In this document: positions 32,502-47,500 of the stretch, in pieces | How positions within the stretch are numbered: the stretch's first letter is position 1 | How the letters are laid out: each line of letters begins with the position of its first letter | Origin: Panulirus ornatus | Lineage: Eukaryota; Arthropoda; Malacostraca; Decapoda; Palinuridae | Direction of reading: 5' to 3' | Length of the DNA stretch: 64,000 bases | Assembly (NCBI RefSeq): GCF_036320965.1 | Contig: NC_092225.1 | Coordinates: 79,656,113-79,720,112 of the forward strand | Notes under the pieces: model-generated | Told to the model about the DNA's origin: nothing | The model's database searches: none | The model's input: the letters and a program-made list of their open reading frames with translations, nothing else | Made by a program: the position numbers and the translations under genes

Positions 32502-35500
32502 TTTTTATTATTATTTTGCTTTGTCGCTGTCTCCCGCGTTTGCGAGGTAGCGAAAGGAAACAGACGAAAGAAATGGCCCAACCCACCCCCATACACAAGT
32601 ATATACATACACGTCCACACACTCAAATATACATACCTATACATCTCAATCTACACGTATATATACACACACAGACATATACATATATACACATGTACAT
32701 AATTCATACTGTCTGCCTTTATTTATTCCCATCACCACCTCGCCACACATGGAATAACATCCCCCTCCCCCTCACGTGTGCGAGGTAGCGCTAGGAAAAG
32801 ATAACAAAGGCCCCATTCGTTCACACTCAGTCTCTAGCTGTCATGTAATAATGCCCAAAACCACAGCTCCCTTTCCACATACAGACCCCACAGAATTTTC
32901 CATGGTTTACCCCAGACGCTTCACATGCCCTGATTATATCCATTGATAGCACGTTGACCCCGGTATACCACATCGATCCAATTCACTCTATTCCTTGCCC
33001 GCCTTTCACCCTCCTGCATGTTCAGACCCCAATCATTCAAAATCTTTTTCACTCCATCTTTCCACCTCCAATTTGGTCTCCCACTTCTCCTCGTTCCCCC
33101 ACCTCCAACACATATATCCTCTTGATCAATCTTTCCTCACTCATTCTCTCCATGTGCCCAAACCATTTCAAAACACCCTCTTCTGCTCTCTCAACCACGC
33201 TCTTTTTATTTCCACACATCTCTCTTACCCTTACATTACTTACTCGATCAAACCACCTCACACCACATATTGTCCTCAAACATCTCATTTCCAGCACATC
33301 CACCCTCCTGCACACAACTCTATCCATAGCCCATGCCTCGCAACCATACAACATTGTTGGAACCACTATTCCTTCAAACATACTCAATTTTGATTTCCGA
33401 GATAATGTTCTCGACTTCCACACATTCTTCAAGGTTCCCAGGATTTTCGCCCCCCTCCCCCACCCTATGATTCACTTCCGCTTCCATGGTTCCATCCGCT
33501 GCCAGATCTACTCCCAGATATCTAAAACACTTTACTTCCCCCAGTTTTTCTCCATTCAAACTTACTCCCCAATTGACTTGACCCTCAACCCTACTGTACC
33601 TAATAACCTTGCTCTTATTCACATTTACACTTAACTTTCTTCTTTCACACACTTTGCCATACTCAGTCACCAGCTTCTGCAGTTTCTCACATGAATCAGC
33701 CACCAGCGCTGTATCATCAGCAAACAACAACTGACTCACTTCCCAAGATCTCTCATCCCCAACAGACTCCCCTCTTTCCAAAACTCTTGCATTCACGTCC
33801 CTAACAACCCCATCCGTAAACAAATTAAACAACCATGGAGACATCAAACACCCCTGCCGCAAACCTACATTCACTGAGAACCAATCACTTTCCTCGCTTC
33901 CTACACGTACACATGCCTTACATCCTCGATAAAAACTTTTCACCGCTTCTAACATCTTGCCTCCCACACCATATATTCTTAGTACCTTCCACAGAGCATC
34001 TCTATCAACTCTGTCATATGCCTTCTCCAGATCCATAAATGCTACATACAAATCCATTTGCTTTTCTAAGTATTTCTCACATACATTCTTCAAAGCAAAC
34101 ACCTGATCCACACATCCTCTACCACTTCTGAAACCACACTGCTCTTCCCCAGTCTGATGCTCTGTACATGCCTTCACCCTCTCAATCAATACCCTCCCAT
34201 ATAATTTACCAGGAATACTCAACAAACTTATACCTCTGTAATTTGAGCACTCACTCTTATCCCCTTTGCCTTTGTACAATGGCACTATGCAAGCATTCTG
34301 CCAATCCTCAGGCAACTCACCATGAATCATACATACATTAAATAACCTTACCAACCAGTCAACAATACAGTCACCCCCTTTTTTAATAAATTCCACTGCA
34401 ATACCATCCAAACCTGCTGCCTTGCCGGCTTTCATCTTCCGCAAAGCTTTTACTACCTCTTCTCTGTTTACCAAATCATTTTCCCTAACCCTCTCACTTT
34501 GCACACCACCTCAACCAAAACACCCTATATCTGCCACTCTATCATCAAACACATTCAACAAACCTTCAAAATACTCACTCCATCTCCTTCTCACATCACC
34601 ACTACTTGTTATCACCTCCCCATTAGCCCCCTTCACAGAAGTTCCCATTTGCTCCCCTGTCTTACGCACTTTATTTACCTCCTTCCAGAACATCTTTTTA
34701 TTCTCCCTAAAATTTAATGATACTCTCTCACCCCAACTCTCATTTGCCCTCTTTTTCACCTCTTGCACCTTTCGCTTGACCTCCTGCCTCTTTCTTTTAT
34801 ACATCTCCCACTCATTTGCATTTTTTCCCTGCAAAAATCGTCCAAATGCCTCTCTCTTCTCTTTCACTAAAAATCTTACTTCTTCATCCCACCACTCACT
34901 ACCCTTTCTAATCAACCCACTTCCCACGCTTCTCATGCTGCAAGCATCTTTTGCGCAAGCCATCACTGCTTCCCTAAATACATCCAATTCCTCCCTCACT
35001 CCCCTTACCTCCTTTGTTCTCACCTTTTTCCATTCTGTACTCAGTCTCTCTTGGTACTTCCTCACACAAGTCTCCTTCCCAAGCTCACTTACTCTCACCA
35101 TCCTCTTCACCCCAACATTCTCTCTTCTTTTCTGAAAACCCCTACAAATCTTCACCTTCGCCTCCACAAGATAATGATCAGACATCCCTTCAGTTGCACC
35201 TCTCAGCACATTAACATCCAAAAGTCTCTCTTTCGCGCGTCTGTCAATTAACACATAATCCAATAATGCTCTCTGGCCATCTCTCCTACTTACATATGTG
35301 AAAAGTTTTTATCAAGGATGTAAGGCAAGTGTACGTGTAGGAAGGGAGGAAAGTGATTGGTTGTCAGTGAATGTAGGTTTGCAGCAGGGGTGTGTGATGT
35401 CTCCATGGTTGTTTAATTTGTTTATGGATGGGGTTGTTAGGGAGGTGAATGGAAGAGTTTTGGAAAGAGGGGCAAGTATGCAGTCTGTTGGGGATGAGAG

Positions 35501-38500
35501 AGCTTGGTGTGAGTCAGTTGTTGTTCCCTGATGATACAGCGCTGGTGGCTGATTCATGTGAGAAACTGCAGAAGCTGGTGACTGAGTTGTAGAGGTTTTC
35601 AGAAAAGAAAAGATAATGTTGGGGTAAAGAGAGTGGTGAGAGTAAGTGAGCTTGGAAAGGAGACTTGTGTGAGGAAGTACCAGGAGAGATTGAGTGCAGA
35701 ATGGAAAAAGGTGTGAGCAAATGATGTAAGGGGAGTGGAGGAGGAATAGGATGTATTTAGGGAAGCAGTGATGGCTTGCGCAAAAGATGCTTGTGGCATG
35801 AGAAAGGTGGGAGGTGGGCAGATTAGAAAGGGCAGTGAGTGGTGGGATGAAGAAGTGAAAGAGAAGAGAGGTGTTTGGACAATTTTTGCAGGGAAATAGT
35901 GCGAATGACGGGGAGATGTATAAAAGAAAGAGGCAAGAGGTCAAGAGAAAGTTGCAAGAGGTGAAAAAGAGGGCAAATGAGAGTTGGGGTGAGAGAGTAT
36001 CATTAAATTTTAGGGAGAATAGAATTATGTTTAGGAAGGAGGTAAATAAAGTTCGTAAGACAAGAGAACAAATAGGAACATCGGTGAAGGGGGATAATGG
36101 GGAGGTAATAACAAGAAATGGTGAAGAGAGAAGATGGAGTGAGTATTTTGAAGGTTTGGTGAATATGTTGGATGATAGAGTGGCAGATATAAGGTGTTTT
36201 GGTCAAGGTGGTGTGCAAAGCGAGAGGGTCATGGAGAATGGTTTGGTAAACAGAGAGGAGGTAGTGAAAGCTTTGCGGAAGATGAAAGCTGGCAAGGCAG
36301 CAGGTTTGGATGGTGATGCAGTGGAATTTATTAAAAAAGGGGTGACTGTGTTGTTGACTGGTTGGTAAGGATATTCAGTGTATGTATGGTTCATGGAAGT
36401 GCTTGAGGATTGGCAGAATGCATGCATAGTGCCATTGAACAAAGGCAAAGGGGATAAAGGCGAGTGTTCAAATTACAGAGGTATAAGTTTGTTGAGTATT
36501 CCAGGGAAATTATAAGGGAGGGTATTGATTGAGAGTATAAAGGCATGTATGGAGCATCAGATTGGGGAAGAGCTGTGAGGTTTCAGAAGTGGTAGATGTG
36601 TGGATCAGGTTTTTGCTTTGAAGAATGTATGAGAGAAATACTTAGAAAAACAGATGGATTTGTATGTAGCATTTATGGATCTGGAGAAGGCATATGATAG
36701 AGTTGATAGAGATGCTCTGTGGAAGGTATTAAGAATATATGGTGTGGAAGTTGCTAGAAGCAGTGAAAAGTTTTTATCGAAGATGTAAGGCATGTGTATG
36801 AGTGGGAAGAGAGGAAAGTGATTGGTTCCCAGTGAATGTCAGTTTGCGGCAGGGGTGTGTGATGTCTCCATGATTGTTTAATTTGTTTATGGATGGGGTT
36901 GTTAGGGTGGTAAATGGAAGAGTTTTGGAGAGAGGGCAAGTATGTAGTCTGTTGTGGATGAGAGGGCTTGGGAAGTGAGTCACTTGTTGTTTGCTGATGA
37001 TACAGCACTGGTGGATGATTTGAGTGAGAAACTGCAGAAGTTTGTGAGTGAGTTTGGTAGTGTGTGAAAGAAGAAAGCTGAGAGTAGGTAAGTTTGAATG
37101 GAGAAAAACTGGAGGATAAGAAGTGTTTTAGATATCTGGGAGTGGATTTGGCAGTGGATGGAACCACGGAAGTGGAAGTGAGTCACAAGGTGGGGGAGGG
37201 GGCGAAGGTTCTGAGAGCGTTGAAGAATGTGTGGAAGGCAAGAACGTTATCTCGGTGAGCAAAAATGGGTATGTTTGAAGGAATAGTGGTTCCAACAATG
37301 TTATATGGTTGTAATGCATGGGCTATACATAGGATTGTGCGGAGGAGGGTGGAAGATGTTTGAGGACAATATGTGGTGTGAGGTGGTTTGATCGAGTAAG
37401 TAATGAAAGGGTAAGAGAGATGTTTGGTAATAAAAAGAGTGTGGTTGAGAGAGCAGAAGAGGGTGTATTGAAATGGTTTGGTCGCATGGAAAGAATGAGT
37501 GAGGAAAGATTGACAAAGAGGATATATGTGTCAGAGGTGGAGGGAACGAAGAGAAGTGGGAGACCATAGTGGAGTGGAAGGATGGAGTGAAAAAGATTTT
37601 GAGCGATTGGGGCCTGAACATAAAGGAAGGTGAAAGGCGTACAAGGAATAGAGAGAACTGGAATGTTATTGTATACTGGGGTTGACGTGCCGTCAATGGA
37701 TTGAACCAGGGCATGTGAAGCGTCTGTGGTAAACCATGGAAAGTTTTGTAGGGCCTGGATGTGGAAAGGGAGCTGTGGTTTCGGTGCATTACACATGACA
37801 GCTAGAGACTGAAAGTGAATGAATGTGGCCTTTGTTGTCTTTCCCTTGTGTTACCTTGTGCACACATGGGGGTAGGGGGGTGCCAGTTCATGTGTGGTGG
37901 GATGGCAGTGGGAATGGATGAAAGCAGCATGTATAAATATGTACATGTGTATGTATGTATATGTCTGTGTATATGTATATATATGTTGAAATGTATAGGT
38001 ATGTACATGTGCACGTGTGGGTGTTTATGTATATACATGTGTATGTGGGTGGGTTGGGCCACTCTTTTGTCTGTTTTCTTGCACTTCCTCACTAATGTGG
38101 GAGACAGCAACAAAGTATAATAAATGAATAAATATAATTAATGAATGGGTCCTTCTTCATTTGTTTCCTGGCACTACCTCACTAATGTGGGAAATGGCGA
38201 TAAGAAAAAAAAAATGTATGGGTTCCTTAAAGTTCAAGGCTGTACTCTATTTGGAAGCTGGAAAATGATGGACTTCTTTGGAATGAAAAGTTCATCAATA
38301 AAACTCTACTCCCTTTCCTTTCATACAGTGTCTGCAAAAATGTTCAGCCCCCTTCCATATATTTTCAAAGGCAATACATAGTTGCTGATCATGGTGGGTA
38401 CAAGCAAGTGATGCTTTCAGGTGAAATCATCATATATCTGGTTACTAAGACTAGTGTTTATACTGGTGTGAGCAAAAGCAACCTGTCTCAATGTGCCTCA

Positions 38501-41500
38501 GGCTTTCCTAAGGGAAGGATGTACTTTTTTATTCTTACTGGCTGCCACTTCAATTTGGGTATTTCAAACCTGAGTTTCAAGATGGTCAGCTGTAACCTTT
38601 CTAAGGAGGAGAGCCCAAAGTCTTGCCTGGAAGCTAGAAAATGCATGTAGATATGAAATCTTTAGGCATCCTGGGTGCTCAGAACATACAATCAGGTGGC
38701 TGCTTCCTGCAACACTTCATCAGCGCCTCATCTCATTCAGATCAGGACCCTAAAAACCCAAAACATGTACCTAAATTACTTCAGGAACCTTGCCAGTTAC
38801 AACCCCATATGTCTGCAGATGATAGTCTGGGGCCAAAGGAGGGATGACACATTACCAAAATATATGTTTGACATTGCCTCTGAAAATGTATGTGAAAGAA
38901 GACAAAGTATTTTGTGGACACTGTATGCTTCTCTGGCAGTCAGGACTTTGACCCACTCTCCTGCTCTATGACTGACCTCCAAGCTAAGAGTTCCATCTGC
39001 TGTCATGTCCATTTCCAGGCACCTACATCACTCCATTTTCTTCAGGTTCTCCCTATTCAATCTACCACTCAAACCATCCTCCCCCCAACCTCACTACAGG
39101 TACTTTACTTTTGTTCACATTAATTCTAAACTTCCCTCTTTCATACACTCTTTCTAACTCAGTTGCCAGTTTCTGAAGTTTCTCTGGAGTCTGCCACCTG
39201 AACCATGACATCTTTAACAGCAACTGACTCACCTCCCAAGCATCCCTATCACCACATACAGCAAACCCATTCCTTGCTCCATGACCCTCTCATTTACCTC
39301 TATTACCATCCCATCCATTTACAGATTAAACAACCATAGAGATATCACATATCTTTGACAAAAATCCATCTTCATCAGGTACCACTAAGCTCTGTGCATT
39401 AATTCAAACAAAATCAATTGCCTTACAATATTTTCATTAGGCTTTAGTGCATTTCATGTTTCTATAATAAGGAAAAATTTTCTGAGTTCCCTAATAATAA
39501 TTCATGGTTCTCTAAAAGCAGTTCAATAACTTTCTCCAAGTCCTCTGTGGTTGGAGCAAAAGGTATCTCCTCCAATAAAGATTTGCCACAACAGTATAGT
39601 GATGGAGATGTAAAGAAGCTATTACAAAGCAACATAAACTCACTTGATGTAACAGCTCTCTGGTCACCCATCCAAAAGTTAACAGCATCTGGCTCCTTCC
39701 CAAGTGCTTGGGAGAACCATGGAATATCAGGAGCTGCATCACAAAGAATTTCTGGAAATTCATCTGTGAAGTTGGAATTCTGTTTCTGCACATAGAATAT
39801 CTGCAATCAAGAAATTTAAAAACATCAAATCATCAATCCTTGTAATATAAATGATCTCGTTCAAACCATGCATTACACTTTGGAGAAGTGTAATGCATGC
39901 TTTTCAGAATCATAAAATGATGGTTTGTTGTTTTACCCTGAAGTATTCACAATGCCTTTACTATTATGAAAATATATGTTTTGAAGGGGAGAAAAACTTT
40001 TCCTCTTTCTCAACTATAAGCAGATTCTTATTAGATTCTGAAAGACCATTTGCTTCACCGGGAAGTTAAAACACTCTTTTACCCCAAAATGATGTGTGTC
40101 CCTTGTGGACTGCTGATATTCTGTCCACAAATATAGATCTCTCCTTGTCACAAATAACAGCTGACAACACTTAACTCACACAACTTGTTCTTTGCCACTC
40201 TAGATTTTCCTACGGTGAGTGCTTTGCACTCGCCCTGCCTTTTACTAAATTGTTGGAGCAACAGACAGAAGTAGTAGGTGAATGTTAGACACGAACTTTA
40301 GGCAGAAGTGGTAGGTAGGAGCATTAGCTGGGAGCATTAGGTAGAAGTGGTACGTTGTAATAATAGGCAGGAATATCAAGTAGAAACATTGGGTAGTAGT
40401 TGGTAGGAATATTAAAAAGGAACCTCTAAAAACACTGCACTAGAGTTGCTCTCTGGCAGTGGCCTGCTCCAAGTGAGGCTTAGTATTAAAGGCTAAGAAG
40501 TGGCAATGGAGTTCAACAGTTATGAAGATTCTTTTGCCATGGCCACCCCCTTGAGAAAGTTCTCAAAGGGAATGGGCATCAGAGATACAGATAGTTAGAT
40601 AGATGATGTGTGTCCCTAATAATTCTTCTTGAACTATCATAACATACATGAGGCTGGCAGAAGCTTTTTCATTGGAACTCAACAATCATTCAGTTAATGC
40701 CTATCCCTGAGACATCACAGCGCAAACATGGTGATATGAAGCAGCTGGCCACTTTCATCATTCACTAACCACTGTTTCTGTGCTTTGGGCCTCTTACTGT
40801 CAAGAATCAAGATTCTTTTCTTTTGAGGGACACAATAGAATGGAAGGAAGAGTATGGAAATCAAATGTATACTCATAAGGCTCTACTCATGGCAGAGATT
40901 TTGTTTTTATTCTTTAAAATCATTTCTCAACTACAGATAAAACTAAAAAGATGAAAGTATGAGGGAGAAGAAACTTAAGGAAGAAATATGGAAAAAAGAA
41001 GAAAACTGTAACCTTAGAAATTATCTAGTCCCTATTCTGGAACACCCTCTTCTGAAGGTGGCATAAAAGTCAAACAAAAAAGATTAATTAGATCCAAACA
41101 TAGATATAAATCAAAGATGCTACTTGAATGCCAAAAACCTTTCATATAAATGTCAACAGCATCTGACTCCTTGGCTTTTTCCTCAAAAAAGCCAAGGTAG
41201 ATGCCACTGTCCTTACAAGATGGGCTCTATAAGATAGACCAGATTGTGAAATTAGTATCGGTTTCTTGATCCAACAAGACAAGTACCTTGCTGACGCAGG
41301 TTTAAAATGTTCATCTAACTGATCTTTTGTGGGATCAAGAAATTCCCTGAAATTCTTGACTGGACACAGATTATATTTAAAAATTTTTCCAGGACTGTAT
41401 GAGAATTGGTTTATTTCCAAAGTTATCCATACAATTTTTCGCATAATGGAATGCTGGGGGTGGGAAGCACAGGAGACCCATCTTCACCTGGAACCACTCA

Positions 41501-44500
41501 CTCTCCTCTCTACCTACTTGCACACATGCCATAAACTCATTATAAAAACTTTTCACTGTCCCTAGTTGTTATCCTACACTATATATTTGTTAAGACCTTT
41601 TAAAAGGCAAGTCTATCTACACATTCATATGCTTTCTCCAGACTCATAAGTGCCACATACAAATCCTTTTATTTCTCACAATTATTCTTTAAAGCTAACA
41701 CCTGATCCACTACATACATGAGTTTAAAAGCTTATAAGATAGCTGAGGTTTAAGAGATGGGGCCCCACAAGTGTAAAACTCTTTCTCCACAAAGAGCAAA
41801 TGGGTAAATTAAAGAGAAAATGAATTGGAGGTAGCATGGTTCAACATAAAATGCCAAAAACTGGGAGAGCTCAGGGATGTATTGTGGAAGAGGTGCAAAC
41901 ATCATTGTAGTTTTTTGCATCAGAAAGATACAGGAGAGGAAAAATTCAATATCGTACAGTAAGGAGGAAGGAGCATTGTTGGCAATATGAAGGATAACCT
42001 AAGCTATTCTACAAGTTCATCAGGAGAAGAGCTTATGTGCCATGAACCTTCTAGACTTCTATGACAGGGTGAGGTCATCTTGGAACTTCTTCACTGGACT
42101 GAAGTTTATCTTTGACAAAGGAAATGAAAGATGCAGGTAGGAAGTGCATTCTCACAATGGGCTGAGGTTAAGATTGGTTTACTACAGGGCTGGGTTTTTC
42201 TCACCGATATTCTTCCTGTATGTTAATGACTTGCCTGACAGACTAGACTCATATCTTAAAATGATTGTGAATAATGCTAAAGTCATGACAGAAATCTGAA
42301 ATGAAAACAACTGCATCAGTTTCCAGGGCTATCTGGAAATACTCTAAAGGTGGTCTGACAAATGGATGATGAAATTCAATCCAAGAAAGTGTAACATAAT
42401 CAGGATTGAATTATGCAATAGTAAACTCTGGTGTGAAATTAAGCCCAAGAATTGATGTGTGAGAGAGATCTCAGAGGTAGACACTGCCGAATCTGCTGCT
42501 AGAAATACACATCTGGAGATCTTTGAATGAAAAAAACTCTGCTGGCAAACGTTTGGGAAGCTAGTCACAACAAAGAATGAAGCTGGATTTTGCCTCTCAG
42601 GTCTGGTCACTACACCTAAACAAGCACTGAAATATGAATGAGAACAACCACGATGGAACATTAATTAAAAGCTGTCAGCCATGAGAGAGCAGTGAGAGGT
42701 GATTTGACAATAGCCTAGATGTTTCTAAATCAGCTGGATGACACTGACAGCAAGGCTTATGTTCTTGATGACATCCATCCCAGTGTACTGAAAGAGTATG
42801 CCTCTGAACTTGACTTGTGCTTGCTTGTCTGTTCCATTGCTGTTCAAAAACCAAAACTTTTCCTTCTCCTTGCAAACATGCTTTGATACATCCCATCCCT
42901 AAGAAGGGTGACTGTTCTGACCTCTCTAACTATCATTCTATTGCTTTGACATCTACCACTGCCAAAGTCTTTGAATCCCTCCTCAACTCCCATATCCTTA
43001 AACACCTCGAAAATCACAGTCTTCTCTCAGATCACCAGTATGGCTTTCATAAGGTGAGATCAACTGACGATATTCTTTCCTATCTTACTAATGTCTGGCC
43101 ATCATCCCTGAAAGATTTTGGAGAGTCATATGTAGCTGCCCTTGATATATCTAAGGCTTTTGACAGGGTGTTGCATTGGGGTCTCATCTCTAAGCTCCCC
43201 TTTTTTAGCTTCCCTCCCTCACTTTGCTCCTTCATATGTAGCTTCCTCTCCAACCAATCTGTCTCTGTGGCTATTGATGGATCAGCATCCCCCTTTTGTT
43301 CATCAACAGTGTTGTTTCTCAAGGTTTTGTCCTGCCCTCTACACTTTTTCTCCTTTATTCAACACTTTCCTCCTCTCCACAAATAATCCAATGCACTTAT
43401 ATGCTGACGACTCAGCACTGCATTCATCCACATCCTTCAATTCTGCTCCCTCTTCTTTCACTTGATCTGCATCTTGTCTTGACACAGCTTCTTCAATAAA
43501 CTCATACTTGGACAGGACAGCTCAGTGGGTAGACAAAATCTTAAGTTTAATGCCTCCAAGACCCAATTTCTACCCATCTTTTTGTTGAAAACTCCTCACA
43601 ACTCTTGTCTTTCCTTTGACGGTTCTGTAATTCCATCTTTTGACTCAAAGAACATATTTGGTATTACTGTAACATCCACTCTTTCTTGGAAACCCTACAT
43701 TATGGGTATAGCTAAGTCTCCCTCTAAGAAACTGGATGTCCTGTTTAGATGTCGAAACTTCTCTTCTGAACAGCTACTCCATTTATACAAGGGATTGATT
43801 CGTCCTTGTATGGAGTACTGCTCTCACATTTGGGGTGGTTCGAGCTCTGTATCCTTACTTGATAGAGTTGAGCTGAAAACAGTTCAACTTATAAACTGTC
43901 CCAGGCTAACTTCTAACTTTACCCCTTTGCCCTACACTGCAATTTTGGTTCACTTTCCCTCTTCTATAAATATTACTCTAGTTTTTGCTCCTGAGAGCTG
44001 GTTACTTGTGTGCCCCTGTCACTAGCTAGAGCATGCAATACTTGGCAAGTTGCTGCATCACATGATGACTGTGTGGCTATCAGCAATTCAAGGGTGTGCC
44101 CTTAAAGTTAAAGCTCTGGAACTCTCTACCTTGTCATGTCTTTCCCAATTACAATATTGTAGACCTAGCACATTTCAAATGACAGGTCTTTCACTTTGTC
44201 AAAATTTGTAAATACTTTCCCTTTTCTTTTTGTTTCATAATTCTCTATTTCAATTAAGGCCTGGCCTTGATGTGGACTTTTGTTCATGACTGGAGCCTTC
44301 AACATGAAAAAAACTATCTGAGAAAGGAAACAGGAAAGACGCACTGAAATACAGACCTATTTCCCTGATGAGTGTGGTATGTAAGGTTCTAAGAGGAAAA
44401 CAGAAAGCAAATGGATGACTTTTGATAGAAGAGCAATCATGTAATTAAAAGGCAACATGGTTTTATGAAAACGTCATGTGAAATGAACCTCATAGATTTC

Positions 44501-47500
44501 TATGAGAAAGTCAGCTCAATACAGGACAAAAGAAAAAGCTGGGTGCATTGTTGTGCTTGAACTGCCAGAAAGCATTTGACATTACTATATAGGAGGCTGG
44601 TAAAGATGCTATATCATCAGGATGGAATAAGAGAAAGACTCTTTTAATGGATAAAAGATTATCTTAATGGGAAAAAGCAAAAGGACCATTACTCTTCTTG
44701 ATTCATTTGAATGATTTGCCTACCTGAGTATGTCTGCAGATGATGCAAAGCTAATGAGGGAAGTGTAAGAGGAGAATTGCATCTGCATACATGGGGAGCT
44801 AGACAGACTCTAAAGATGGTCTCTGATACATGGCTAATGAAGTTCAATCTGAGTACATGTAAAGTAATGAGGAGGGGACACACTGAAAGAAAGCCTGAGT
44901 ATCGATAGTATCTAGCAAAAAATAAGCTGAGAAATCACCTCATTCCTAACCTGCTCCCAGAGTCCCACATAAGGAAAATTGTAAAGGAGACACACTGTCT
45001 GCTGGCAAATATTAGAATAGTTTTCAAGTATATGGATAAGGAAATGTTTAGTATACTGTTTATACCCTACATAAGGCCAAAACTAGAATATGCCTCTCAA
45101 AGTTTAGTCACCACACCTAAAAACAGCAGAGAGAACAAAAAGAGAAGGTCTAAAGGATGGCAACAAAGATGTACCAGAATTACGAAAGATGAGTTACATG
45201 GAAAAGCCAGAAGCCTTATTTGCCCACCATGGAAGAAAGAAGAGTGAGGGGTGACCTGATCTTAACTTGTAAGTTTTTAAGCCTGAATGATGATGTAAAC
45301 TATAAACAATTCTTTGAAAGATGTAAGGACAGAAGAACCAGAGGATATAATGAAATGAAGCAAGAAACTTGTCACAAAAATATTTATATTTGTTATACTT
45401 TGTCGGTCTCCCACGTCAGCGAGGTAGCGCAAGGAAACAGACAAAAGAATGGCCCAACCCACCCACATACACATGTATATACATACATGTCCACACATGC
45501 ACATATATATACCTATACATCTCAACGTATACATATATATACACACATAGACATATACATATATACACGTACATTATTCATACAGTCTGCCCTTATTCAC
45601 TCCCATCGCCACCCCGCCACACATGAAATAACAACCCCCTCCCCCCCCCGCATGTGCGCGAGGTAGGCTAGGAAAAGACAACAAAGGCCACATTCATTCA
45701 CACTCAGTCTCTAACTGTCATGTATAATGCACCAAAACCACAGCTCCCTTTCCACATCCAGGCCCCACACAACTTTCCATGGTTTACCCCAGATGCTTCA
45801 CATGCCCTGGTTCAATCCATTGACAGCACGTCAACCCTGGTATACCACATCGTTCCAATGCATTCTATTCCTTGCACGCCTTTCACCCTCCTGCATTTTC
45901 AGGCCCCAATCACTCAAAATCCTTTTCACTCCATCTTTCCACCTCCAATTTGGTCTCCCACTTATCCTCATTCCCTCCACCTCTGACACATACATTCTCT
46001 TGGTCAATCTTTCCTCACTCATTCTCTCCATGTGACCAAACCATTTCAAAACACCCTCTTCTGCTCTCTCAACCACACTCTTTTTATTACCACACCTCTC
46101 TCTTACCCTTTTATTACTTACTTGATCAAACCACCTCACACCACATACTGTCCTCAAACATCTCATTTCCAGCACATCCACCCTCCTCCGCACAACTCTA
46201 TTTATAACCCATGCCTCTCAACCATATAACATGGTTGGAACCACTATTCCTTCAAACATACCCATTTTTGCTTTCCAGGATAACATTCTTGACTTCCACA
46301 CATTCTTCAAGGCTCCCAGAACTTTTGCCCCCTCCCCCACCCTATAATTCACTTCCACTTCCATTGTTCCATCCGCTGCCAAATCCACTCCCAGATATCT
46401 AAAACACTTCACTTCCTCCAGTTTTTCTCCATTCAAACTTACCTCCCAATTGACTTGTCCCTCAACCCTACTGTACCTAATAACCTTGCTCTTATTCACA
46501 TTTACTCTCAGCTTACAAAAATGTAAAGAAGTATTTCTATAGTATGATAATGAATGAATGAAACAAGGACAACATACAGAAGCCTTAAAAGAATTTCCAG
46601 TATCAAAGAATGTTCAAGTGATAGGGCCTCATGAGTGTAAAACTCACCACACATAAAGCAGACACAAGTAATTATCCCACACTACAGGGAATGAAGCAGA
46701 ATGTCTCCATGCATCTGTGCTAGACTATGGTATCAACAGTACAGATGAAGATGAGTAACTGTTACTTTCTGTGACAGACCTATTTAAATAATCAAATACT
46801 TACCATGGCAATTTATCAATAAAATGATTGAAAATGGAGTACTGTTCATCCATATGTAGAGAAATGGCAAAATATATTATTCAAAATTATGGTCCTACTA
46901 GATGAGATTTTGCATACTTTGGAGAGGGAGAGAGGAAAAAAAATAATGCTGCACAACTTACCTAGTAACTGTAAGTGGTACTCTCTGAATGTATATGATG
47001 AGACCTCTGAATCTGATATGATACTTATGTGGTTCTCAACAGAGAAAAAAATAATTAGTTTCAACACATACCCAAATCACATATTCTGATTGTCATCTTA
47101 TTTCATCAGCGAAAAAAAATCCATCATATCACTTAAGTAAACTTTTTCTGTATAATGATCCCATGATATATCCATGAAAATCTAGCAAGAAACCTTGAGT
47201 AGCAATCAGTGATAGGTTTTTCCATACAGCTCCTGAACTAGTAAAGAAATGCTTCAACCCCTAACTGAGTGAATACTTTCTTATCTGCTCACAAGGCTCA
47301 GTTTGCACTTGACACAACTATTTTCACAGTATGTCATAATGGTTCTTACCCCTGGCTGGCTCTCTGGATTTTTCATCACATCAAGGAAGCTATCAAACAT
47401 CATAAAGCGCTCTTCTGGCATGACAAAGTATCCATCACATGGGGCATCCGCAAAACCATTTGGGGTCACAGCCACACTTACTTCTTTGTTACCTATTTGG

